A stretch of DNA of 64,000 bases. Origin: Streptomyces sp. CCM_MD2014. GTDB taxonomy: Bacteria; Actinomycetota; Actinomycetes; Streptomycetales; Streptomycetaceae. Where the stretch lies: the NCBI RefSeq assembly GCF_000772045.1, contig NZ_CP009754.1, forward strand, positions 2,232,001 to 2,296,000. Reading direction: 5' to 3'. The notes beneath the pieces are model-generated. The model saw only the letters and a program-made list of their open reading frames with translations, had not been told where the DNA came from and did not search any database. This document shows, in pieces, positions 28,819-35,827 of this stretch. The translations under genes and the position numbers were made by a program. How positions within the stretch are numbered: position 1 is the stretch's first letter; every line of letters begins with the position of its first letter.

Positions 28819-28855
28819 CGTGGGCAGGGCACGGCACGTGCGTGTCCTGCCCACG
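28819..28855. terminator. Bidirectional hairpin after the lipoprotein gene
   Basis: CGTGGGCAGGGCAC (28819-28832) pairs with GTGTCCTGCCCACG (28842-28855), 14 bp with one wobble, around a 9-base loop. It lies 20 bases after the lipoprotein stop, and on the other strand ends what comes from the right. Confidence 0.88.
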
Positions 28856-28859
28856 AACG

Positions 28860-28985
28860 TCAGGAATAGGGGAACCAGACCGCCAGACGCTTGGCAATGG
28901 CCGGTACATCGACATTGTCCTGCGCGACGTCCTCGACGAACGGGCCGGCAACGGAGACGGGCGGCGGGACGGTACGGGCGCTCAC
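28860..28985 (-). CDS. Doubtful 41-codon ORF or gene remnant
   Basis: In the 208 bases between the lipoprotein and the RNA methyltransferase genes a minus-strand frame from GTG 28985 ends at a TGA next to the hairpin at 28819-28855. It has GC-rich third positions and a natural-looking C-terminus (AKRLAVWFPYS). There is no ribosome binding site and no recognised family. It could be the tail of a decayed gene or chance. Confidence 0.2.
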   Translation of the reverse strand: MSARTVPPPVSVAGPFVEDVAQDNVDVPAIAKRLAVWFPYS

Positions 28986-29007
28986 GCCGTTGAACCGCAG
29001 GAAGACA

Positions 29008-30384
29008 TCAGGAACCTTTGCCCACCGGTTCCAGAATCGCGACGCACTCCACATGATGCGTCATCGGAAACAGATCGAACACCCGCAGCATCCGTACCCG
29101 GTACCCCCCGTCCCGGAAGTAGCCCAGGTCACGGGCGAGGGCGGCCGGGTCGCAGGCCACGTAGGCGATTCTGCGGGCGGCCAGGGACGACAGGTGCTGG
29201 ACCGTCTTGCGGCCGGCGCCCGCGCGGGGCGGGTCGAGGACGATGAGGTCGACCTCGTCGATGCCGGTGCGGGGCAGGACGGACTCGACCTTGCCCTGCT
29301 CGATGCGGACGCGGTCGAAGCCGGCGAGGTTGTGGCGGGCGTCCTCGACGGCGCGCTTGCCGGACTCGATGCCCAGGACCGCGCCCTGGTCGCCGACGCG
29401 GTCGGCCAGGGCGCCGGCGAAGAGGCCGACGCCGCAGTAGAGGTCCAGGGCCATGTCGCCCTTGCGGGGCAGCAGGCCCTGCATGACGGCCGTCACCAGG
29501 GTGTCGGCGGCCTTCGGGTGGACCTGCCAGAAGCCGCCGGAGCCGACCCGGTAGGTGCGGCCGTCGGCACGCTCACGTACGAAGGGGCGGCCGTGGACGC
29601 GGTGGACGCCGCCGTCCTTCTCACCGACGCGCATGACCGAGACCGGGCGGTCCAGTTCCACGATGGGCAGGCGGGCGCCGGGGCGCGGGGTCAGGATGAC
29701 CTGGCGGTCCTGGGAGCCCGTCGCCGCGATCGCCTCGACGGACGCCATGCCGGGCCAGTCCCGCGCCTCGATGCCCAGCTCGCTGACACCCTCCGCGGCG
29801 ATCATGCAGTGGTCGACGGGCTCCACCTCGTGGGAGCGGTGCTTGCGCAGGCCCGCGCGGCCCTCGGAGTCGACGGCGTACTGGACGCGGGTGCGCCAGG
29901 AGGGCACCTGTCCGGCGGGGACCTTGTCGCCCTCGGCCGGCATCACCGTGCCGTCCCAGCCGGCCTCCTCGGGGGTGAGGCCCGCCAGGCGCTGGAGCTG
30001 TTCGGCGACGACCTCGCCCTTCAGCCGGCGCTGGGCGCCCGGCTTGGCGTGCTGCCAGTCGCAGCCGCCGCAGCGGCCGGGGCCGGAGAAGGGGCAGGGG
30101 GCCTCGATGCGGTCCTTGGAGGGGTCCAGGATCTCGACCGCGTCCGCGCGCAGGAAGCGGGCGCCCTCCTCGCCCTCCGTCACCCGGGCGACGACCCGCT
30201 CGCCGGGCAGCGTGTGCCGGACGAACAGCACCTGGCCCTCGGACGTGCGGGCGATGCAGTGGCCGCCGTGGGCGACGGGGCCGACCTCGACCTCGTACTC
30301 CTCCCCCACCAGCGAGACCGGCTGCGAGACCGGCGGCGCTGCCGCTCGCGATTCCGCCTGCGACTTCTTCGGTTCTGCCTGCAT
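29008..30384 (-). CDS. TrmA/RlmD-family RNA (uracil-5-)-methyltransferase
   Basis: A 458-residue enzyme. An N-terminal TRAM domain (about 25-85, VGPVAHGGHCIAR) is followed by an Fe-S type cysteine set (CPFSGPGRCGGCDWQH) and a C-terminal SAM methyltransferase domain (LDLYCGVGLFAGALAD). The catalytic Cys is in AYVACDPAALARDLG and the general base Glu in HHVECVA. It methylates C5 of a uridine in rRNA or tRNA in the cytoplasm; which site is not predictable. The ATG at 30384 starts the TRAM region; an upstream frame through the permease gene is a shadow. GGAG lies 13 bases upstream. Confidence 0.93.
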   Translation of the reverse strand: MQAEPKKSQAESRAAAPPVSQPVSLVGEEYEVEVGPVAHGGHCIARTSEGQVLFVRHTLPGERVVARVTEGEEGARFLRADAVEILDPSKDRIEAPCPFSGPGRCGGCDWQHAKPGAQRRLKGEVVAEQLQRLAGLTPEEAGWDGTVMPAEGDKVPAGQVPSWRTRVQYAVDSEGRAGLRKHRSHEVEPVDHCMIAAEGVSELGIEARDWPGMASVEAIAATGSQDRQVILTPRPGARLPIVELDRPVSVMRVGEKDGGVHRVHGRPFVRERADGRTYRVGSGGFWQVHPKAADTLVTAVMQGLLPRKGDMALDLYCGVGLFAGALADRVGDQGAVLGIESGKRAVEDARHNLAGFDRVRIEQGKVESVLPRTGIDEVDLIVLDPPRAGAGRKTVQHLSSLAARRIAYVACDPAALARDLGYFRDGGYRVRMLRVFDLFPMTHHVECVAILEPVGKGS

Positions 30385-30437
30385 GGCGGGGTGACTCCAG
30401 AGAACGGGGGGACGACCAAGGACAACAGCCGTCCAGT

Positions 30438-32510
30438 CTACGTGGACGAGGAGGAGTCCTTGGGACGGTCCTGGTGAGGGTGCTGGGCCGGGCCGCGCCG
30501 TACCGCGCCGGGGGCGTTCCAGTCCTGGCGCTTGCGGGCCCGGCGCCGGGCCGCCTCGGAGGACTCCAGCTGGTAGGGCACCGACGTGACCATGACGCCC
30601 GGTGTGAACAGCAGGCGGCCCTTGAGGCGCAGCGCGCTCTGGTTGTGCAGCAGGTGCTCGTACCAGTGGCCGACGACGTACTCGGGGATGATGACCGAGA
30701 CCGCGTCGCGCGGGGACTCCTTGCGCAGGCTCTTGACGTACTCGATGACCGGCCGCGTGATCTCGCGGTACGGCGAGTCGAGGACCTTCAGCGGTACGGC
30801 GATGCCGCGGCGCTCCCACTCCTCGCGCAGCGCCTTGGTCTCGGCCGGGTCGACGTTGACGCTGAGCGCCTCCAGGCTGTCGGAGCGCATGAGCTTGGCG
30901 TAGGCGAGGGCGCGGAGCGTGGGGCGGTGGATCTTGGAGATCAGGACCACCGAGTGGACGCGGGAGGGGCGCACCATGTCGTCGCTCTGTGCCTCCTCGG
31001 GGTCCTCGGGGGCGGCGATCTCCTCGGCGACGCGGTCGTAGTGCTTGCGGATCGCCGTCATCGTCGCGAAGAAGATGCACATGCCGAGCAGCGCGACCCA
31101 GGCTCCGTGGGTGAACTTCGTGGCCAGGACGACGACCAGGACGAGGCCGGTGAAGAAGGCGCCGAAGGCGTTGATGGCGCGGGAGCGGATCATGTGGCGG
31201 CGCCTGGCCTGGTCGCGTTCGCCGGCCAGGTTGCGGTTCCAGTGCCGGACCATGCCGATCTGGCTGAGCGTGAAGGAGACGAAGACGCCGACGATGTACA
31301 GCTGGATCAGCCGGGTCGAGTCGGCGCCGTAGACGACGACCAGGAGCATGGCGGCGCCGGCCAGGAGCACGATGCCGTTGGAGAAGGCCAGGCGGTCGCC
31401 GCGGGTGTGGAGCTGGCGCGGCAGGTAGCGGTCCTGGGCGAGGATCGAGCCGAGCAGCGGGAAGCCGTTGTAGGCGGTGTTGGCGGCCAGGAAGAGGACC
31501 AGCGCGGTGGCGGCGGCGAGGATGACGAACAGGAAGCTGCCCTCGCCGAAGACCGCCTCGGCGACCTGCGAGATCACGGGGTGCTGGACGTAGTCGGCGC
31601 CGACCGCGACGCCGTTGTGGAAGAGCTCGGTGGCCGGGTTCTCCGACATGCGGACGTCGGTCGTGGCGGCCAGCGCGATGATGCCGCAGAACATGGTGAC
31701 GGCGAGCAGGCCCATCATCGCGAGCGTGTTGCCCGCGTTCTTGGACTTGGGCTTGCGGAAGGCCGGGACGCCGTTGGAGATCGCCTCGACGCCGGTGAGC
31801 GCCGCGCAGCCGGAGGAGAAGGCGCGCAGGAGGAGGAAGACCAGGGCGAAGCCGGCGAGGCCGCCGTGCTCCGGTTTGATCTGGTAGTCGGCGGTCGGGG
31901 CGCGCATGGTGTCGCCCAGGACCAGGCCCCGGAACGCGCCCCACACGATCATGATGAAGACGCCCGCGACGAAGACGTACGTCGGGATGGCGAACAGGGT
32001 GCCCGATTCCCGCACCCCGCGCAGGTTCATCAGCGTCAGCAGCAGGATGACGGCGACCGCGCACAGGACCTTGTGCTCCACGACGAAGGGGATCGCCGAG
32101 CCCAGGTTCTCGATGCCGGAGGAGATGGAGACGGCGACCGTCAGGACGTAGTCCACCAGCAGGGCGCTGGCCACGGTCAGACCGGCCTTCGGGCCCAGGT
32201 TGGTGGTGGCCACCTCGTAGTCGCCGCCGCCGCTCGGGTAGGCGTGGACGTTCTGGCGGTAGGAGGCGACCACCGTGAACATCAGGACGACGACCGCGAC
32301 CGCGATCCAGGGGCTGAAGTGGTACGCCGACACGCCCGCGATGGACAGGACCAGCAGCACCTCGCCGGGCGCGTACGCCACGGAGGAGAGCGGGTCGGAC
32401 GCGAAGACGGGCAGGGCGATGCGCTTCGGCAGGAGCGTTTCCCCCAGCCGGTCGCTGCGCAGTGCGCGCCCGATCAGGATCCGTTTGGGCACGTCGGTCA
32501 GTTTGGACAC
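30438..32510 (-). CDS. APC-superfamily permease (amino-acid/potassium transporter type)
   Basis: A 690-residue membrane protein from GTG 32510 (the sequence after it, SKLTDVPKRILIGRA, looks like the true N-terminus). The APC signature FASDPLSSVAYAPGEVLLVL opens the membrane part, about twelve helices fill residues 30-440, and a soluble C-terminal domain of about 200 residues follows, as in large KUP-like or YjeH-like APC members of actinobacteria. It lies 53 bases upstream of the RNA methyltransferase on the same strand and probably shares its transcript. Substrate unknown. An upstream ATG at 32594 would add 28 Arg-rich residues. Confidence 0.88.
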   Translation of the reverse strand: MSKLTDVPKRILIGRALRSDRLGETLLPKRIALPVFASDPLSSVAYAPGEVLLVLSIAGVSAYHFSPWIAVAVVVLMFTVVASYRQNVHAYPSGGGDYEVATTNLGPKAGLTVASALLVDYVLTVAVSISSGIENLGSAIPFVVEHKVLCAVAVILLLTLMNLRGVRESGTLFAIPTYVFVAGVFIMIVWGAFRGLVLGDTMRAPTADYQIKPEHGGLAGFALVFLLLRAFSSGCAALTGVEAISNGVPAFRKPKSKNAGNTLAMMGLLAVTMFCGIIALAATTDVRMSENPATELFHNGVAVGADYVQHPVISQVAEAVFGEGSFLFVILAAATALVLFLAANTAYNGFPLLGSILAQDRYLPRQLHTRGDRLAFSNGIVLLAGAAMLLVVVYGADSTRLIQLYIVGVFVSFTLSQIGMVRHWNRNLAGERDQARRRHMIRSRAINAFGAFFTGLVLVVVLATKFTHGAWVALLGMCIFFATMTAIRKHYDRVAEEIAAPEDPEEAQSDDMVRPSRVHSVVLISKIHRPTLRALAYAKLMRSDSLEALSVNVDPAETKALREEWERRGIAVPLKVLDSPYREITRPVIEYVKSLRKESPRDAVSVIIPEYVVGHWYEHLLHNQSALRLKGRLLFTPGVMVTSVPYQLESSEAARRRARKRQDWNAPGAVRRGPAQHPHQDRPKDSSSST

Positions 32511-32681
32511 AACAGAGGATCGTAAGCGTTCGAACGGGCGACCGCGCAACCGCCACCCCCGATCGGTGCCGGTCTGCCCTACGGGTGAATTCACGGGGCG
32601 GTTCGGCTGGGGATGGGACGGGCGGCGGCGTTCGCATGGCTATATGACCAACACCGCCCGTCGCCCTGTGAGGGAGATCCC

Positions 32682-32795
32682 ATGCATCTGTCCGCGGAGC
32701 TGATCGGCGGCGTGGTCACGCTCGTCGGTCTCGGTGTCCTGGCCTTCGCCAGCATCCGCAGCATCGGCCGGCGGGGGTCGTCGGCGGAGGGGTGA
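32682..32795 (+). CDS. 37-residue single-helix membrane protein
   Basis: A small reading frame with an excellent ribosome binding site (GAGGGAG, 6 bases before the ATG). The peptide is one hydrophobic helix (residues 5-24, with IGGVVTLVGLGVLAFASIRS) and a short basic tail RRGSSAEG. Its start lies 171 bases from that of the divergent APC permease, so it may be a regulatory subunit of that transporter or independent. No known function. Confidence 0.72.
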   Translation: MHLSAELIGGVVTLVGLGVLAFASIRSIGRRGSSAEG

Positions 32796-32813
32796 GGGGG
32801 CGCCCGGGAGAAC

Positions 32814-33701
32814 TCAGGAGAACGGGGACTCGCGGCCTTCCAGCATCTCGTTGAGCGTGTGCTGGATGGTGTCCTTCACCTCGCCCGCGAGCTTCTCGAC
32901 CATCAGCGGGTCCTCCGCCGCGTCCTCGGGGAAGGCGTCGGTGTGGATCGGGGCATCGAAGCGGATCGTCCACTTGGTCGGCATCGGGATCAGGCCGAGC
33001 ACGCCGAGCAACGGGAACGTCGGGGTGATCGGGAAGTACGGCAGCTTCAGCATCCGGGCCAGGGTCGGGGCGGAGCCGATCATGGGGTAGATCTCCTCGG
33101 CGCCGACGATCGAGCACGGCACCATGGGGCGCCGCGAGCGCAGCGCCACCGCGGCGAAGCCGCCCCGCCCGAAGCGCTGGAGCCGGTAGCGCTCCTCGAA
33201 GGGCTTGCCGAGCCCCTTGTAGCCCTCCGGCATCACGCCGACCAGTTCCCCGGAGCCGAGCAGCCGCAGGGCGTTCTCGGGGCAGGCCCGCACGTGGCCC
33301 GCCTTGCGCGCGAGGTCGCGGACGACGGGGAGCTCGAAGGCCAGGTCGGCGGCGAGCAGCCGCAGCCTGCGGTGGGCGTCGTGGTGGTCGCGCAGGGCCA
33401 CCTGGAGCATCAGGGCGTCCAGCGGCAGGGTGCCGGAGTGGTTGGCCACCAGCAGCGCGCCCCCCTCGGCGGGTACGTGCTCCAGGCCCTCCACGTCGAC
33501 CCGGAAGTACTTCTCGTACAGCAGCCGCAGGACGGGGAGCAGGTAGTCGTCGGTCAGCTCCGGGTCGAAGCCGAAGTCGTCGACGGCGCCCTCGTCGGAG
33601 GTCAGCCGGGCGAACGCGTCCGCGCCGCCGGCCAGGACCTCGCGCAGCACCTCGGCGGTCAGGGACGCCTCGGCCTCTCCGAAGGGGATGTCTCCGGTCA
33701 T
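32814..33701 (-). CDS. PlsC-type lysophospholipid acyltransferase
   Basis: A 295-residue protein with the acyltransferase motif NHSGTLPLD (His and Asp catalytic pair) at about residue 82 and the second block EGYKGLGKPFEERYRL (about 160-175), then PMVPCSIVG. It probably acylates glycerophosphate or a lysolipid at the membrane. It lies just beyond redF on the same strand but is separated from it by a strong hairpin, so it is taken as the first gene outside the red cluster. GAGG precedes the ATG. Convergent with the 37-residue peptide gene. Confidence 0.88.
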   Translation of the reverse strand: MTGDIPFGEAEASLTAEVLREVLAGGADAFARLTSDEGAVDDFGFDPELTDDYLLPVLRLLYEKYFRVDVEGLEHVPAEGGALLVANHSGTLPLDALMLQVALRDHHDAHRRLRLLAADLAFELPVVRDLARKAGHVRACPENALRLLGSGELVGVMPEGYKGLGKPFEERYRLQRFGRGGFAAVALRSRRPMVPCSIVGAEEIYPMIGSAPTLARMLKLPYFPITPTFPLLGVLGLIPMPTKWTIRFDAPIHTDAFPEDAAEDPLMVEKLAGEVKDTIQHTLNEMLEGRESPFS

Positions 33702-33750
33702 GCGTGCCTCGTCTCGGTTCTGTGGGTGGGTCTGGGGTCTCCGCCCGGTA

Positions 33751-33781
33751 CGGCGGCCCCCTCGCCGGGAGGGGGCCGCCG
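33751..33781 (-). terminator. Strong terminator after redF
   Basis: A perfect 13-bp hairpin: CGGCGGCCCCCTC (33751-33763), five-base loop, GAGGGGGCCGCCG (33769-33781). It lies 21 bases past the redF stop and 50 bases before the next start. It is the likely end of the 20-kb redP-to-redF transcript. Confidence 0.9.
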
Positions 33782-33801
33782 AACGCGCGTGACGGGCGGG
33801 G

Positions 33802-34482
33802 TCAGTACACGAACGGGACGAACTTGGCCGTCCGGGACGCGTACTCGTCGAAGGCCTCGCCGTAGCGCTCGGCGAGGTACTTGTCGAGCATGGGGATGTT
33901 CAGGAAGACGAACATGCAGACCATGATCAGCGGGATGGCGAACGCCCACACCGTGCCGGTCACCAGCGCGAATCCCGAGAAGAGCACGGCGTCACCGAAG
34001 TAGTTGACGTGCATGGAGTACTTGAACAGGCCTTCGGTGTAGAGCTTGCCCTTGTTCTCCGGGCGCTTCTTCCAGAGTTTGCGCTGGTACTCCGACCCCG
34101 TGTTCAGGTAGGACCCGAAGAGATAGAGGGCGACGCCCAGCCAGGTGAACACGCTCACGCCGGCGTCGTTGGTGCCGCCGAAGTACGCCATCGTGCCGTG
34201 GATCACCAGGACCCAGATGCCGATGGTGAACGCCTCCGACCACTCCATCTTGCGTTGCAGCATCACGAAGTTCGTCGCGATGAAGCGCAGCAGGTAGAGC
34301 ACCGACAACGCCGCCAGCAGGACCCGGCGCACGGTCGCCGCCTCGTCGAAGTCGGTGCCGAACCAGTCCGCCACGGTGTCCGCGCCGCCGAAGAGGAACC
34401 ACACCGCGATGGCCACGGCGACGGTGTTGAACGTCGTCACCACCGTCTTGGGGCCGGTCGACGCGTCGTATCCGCCGTACAT
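33802..34482 (-). CDS. redF: RedF, membrane protein of the red cluster
   Basis: A 226-residue integral membrane protein with about five hydrophobic segments and a C-terminal region resembling DUF1295/isoprenylcysteine methyltransferase-like proteins (GLFKYSMHVNYFGDAVLFSG, then YLAERYGEAFDEYA). It is the last gene of the long minus-strand red operon, 42 bases after redG. Its role in prodiginine biosynthesis is not established; the SAM-binding-type C-terminal motif makes a methyltransferase or membrane reductase conceivable. The call rests on position and family. Confidence 0.85.
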   Translation of the reverse strand: MYGGYDASTGPKTVVTTFNTVAVAIAVWFLFGGADTVADWFGTDFDEAATVRRVLLAALSVLYLLRFIATNFVMLQRKMEWSEAFTIGIWVLVIHGTMAYFGGTNDAGVSVFTWLGVALYLFGSYLNTGSEYQRKLWKKRPENKGKLYTEGLFKYSMHVNYFGDAVLFSGFALVTGTVWAFAIPLIMVCMFVFLNIPMLDKYLAERYGEAFDEYASRTAKFVPFVY

Positions 34483-34524
34483 CTCTCACTCTCGCTCTCT
34501 CTTGTCCGTCCCCCGTCTTCGGGT

Positions 34525-35751
34525 CTACGGGCGCGCGGCCGCGTCCTCCTTGGGCTTGGCGCCGCGCCGTGTGCCGCCGGTTCCCCGGCCGCCCGCCGTG
34601 GCACGGGCCGGCGTGCCGTTGCCGGCCGTCGCGTCCGGCGCGGGCGCCGGTTCCCGGACCGGCTCGCGGGCCGCGTCCCCGGTCCGCGCCGGGGCCGGTG
34701 CCGGTTCCCGTGCCGCGGCGGCGTCCGCGAGCAGCTTGGCGCGCATCGAGATGTACTTGGCGTTCATCTCGTCGACGGGGATGAACTTGTTCACGCCGCC
34801 GGCACTGATCTTGGGCTCCTGGTGCTCCATGATGCGGACGTCCTGGGGGTCCTGCACCCACTTCTCCATGTAGAGCGACGCCCAGGGCAGCAGCCGGCGC
34901 AGCGGTTCGATCCGCAGGACCGGCTTGACCTGTTCGTACTCGTACCAGCGCAGGATGTGTTCCGTGTTCTCGTCGTCGATCGGGACCAGCCAGGAGGTGG
35001 TCTCGAACTGCTCGGTCTGCACGTGCACCATGCACGGGAAGGTGAACGTGATGACGTAGTGGGTGGTGTTGGTCGGGTCGTCCTCCTGGCAGTGGTCGAA
35101 GGAGTAGCGGATGGTCTGGCCCTCCGCCTCCGTCTCCACCTTGTGGTTGGTGATCCGGGTGGCGGCCAGGTAGCGCTCGCGGCCGTCCAGCCCGAACTTG
35201 CTCGGCGTGCCGTACAGGAGCAGGTAGTCGATGTAGTTGAACCAGTGGTCCCGGTGCACGTAGGTCACGTGGTAGAACTCGAGCAGGCTCTCGATGTAAC
35301 GGGTGTAGTGCACCGGACGGGTCCAGCGCTTGGTGGCGTAGAGCTTCCGGTTCTCCGTCACCTCGGCCGGGGCCAGGACGGGCGGCAGGTCGGCCGCGGG
35401 ACGCTCGTCGCCCCACCACATCCACACCAGCCCGAACCGCTCCTGGACCGGGTAGGTGGGCACGCGCAGGGAGCCGGGGATGCGGGCGCCGGAGCCCATG
35501 GCCGGGATCACCCGGCAGGCGCCGTCGGCTCCGTAGCGGAAGCCGTGGTACGGGCACTCGATGGTGTTGCCCTTCATGCGGCCGTCGCCGAGGTTGGCGC
35601 CCTTGTGCGGGCAGCGGGCGCCCTGGCAGACGAGGTTTCCGTCGATGTCGCGCCAGAGCACGATGTCCTGGCCCATGCGGCGCAGACCGAGGGGTTTGTC
35701 GTTGCGCACCTCCTGCGCCTCGACGATGGGGTACCACTGGTTGGGGATCAT
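34525..35751 (-). CDS. redG: RedG, Rieske oxygenase for prodiginine cyclisation
   Basis: A 408-residue Rieske non-haem iron oxygenase. The [2Fe-2S] ligands are in CPHKGANLG and ECPYHGFRYG (Cys-x-His and Cys-x2-His), and the iron site follows in LEFYHVTYVHRDHW. RedG-type enzymes oxidatively close the alkyl chain of undecylprodigiosin onto the pyrrole to give a carbocycle (streptorubin B in S. coelicolor; a different ring with the homologue McpG). Which ring forms here cannot be told by eye. The C-terminal 60 residues are a low-complexity Pro/Ala/Arg tail. Confidence 0.95.
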   Translation of the reverse strand: MIPNQWYPIVEAQEVRNDKPLGLRRMGQDIVLWRDIDGNLVCQGARCPHKGANLGDGRMKGNTIECPYHGFRYGADGACRVIPAMGSGARIPGSLRVPTYPVQERFGLVWMWWGDERPAADLPPVLAPAEVTENRKLYATKRWTRPVHYTRYIESLLEFYHVTYVHRDHWFNYIDYLLLYGTPSKFGLDGRERYLAATRITNHKVETEAEGQTIRYSFDHCQEDDPTNTTHYVITFTFPCMVHVQTEQFETTSWLVPIDDENTEHILRWYEYEQVKPVLRIEPLRRLLPWASLYMEKWVQDPQDVRIMEHQEPKISAGGVNKFIPVDEMNAKYISMRAKLLADAAAAREPAPAPARTGDAAREPVREPAPAPDATAGNGTPARATAGGRGTGGTRRGAKPKEDAAARP

Positions 35752-35778
35752 CGGGTCGTCTCCCGTCTGGGTGGGAAT

Positions 35779-35796
35779 CCGCCCCGTGCGGGGCGG
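35779..35796 (-). terminator. Hairpin in the redH-redG gap
   Basis: CCGCCCCG (35779-35786) and CGGGGCGG (35789-35796) form a tight stem in the 76-base gap between redH and redG. It may weaken read-through into redG-redF, or protect the message end, and so lower the cyclase relative to RedH. No U tract. Confidence 0.5.
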
Positions 35797-35827
35797 TCGT
35801 GGTCTCTCGTTGCGGCGGTGGCGGGGC

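Noticed and set aside
30474-32525. Long open frame (683 codons) on the plus strand opposite the APC permease
   Set aside because: It is the antisense shadow of a GC-rich gene; composition is Asp/Glu/Gly/Arg/Val without domains, and the permease has clear motifs.
32814-33701. Acyltransferase as an extra red biosynthesis gene
   Set aside because: A strong hairpin separates it from redF, and prodiginine assembly has no lysophospholipid-type acylation step.
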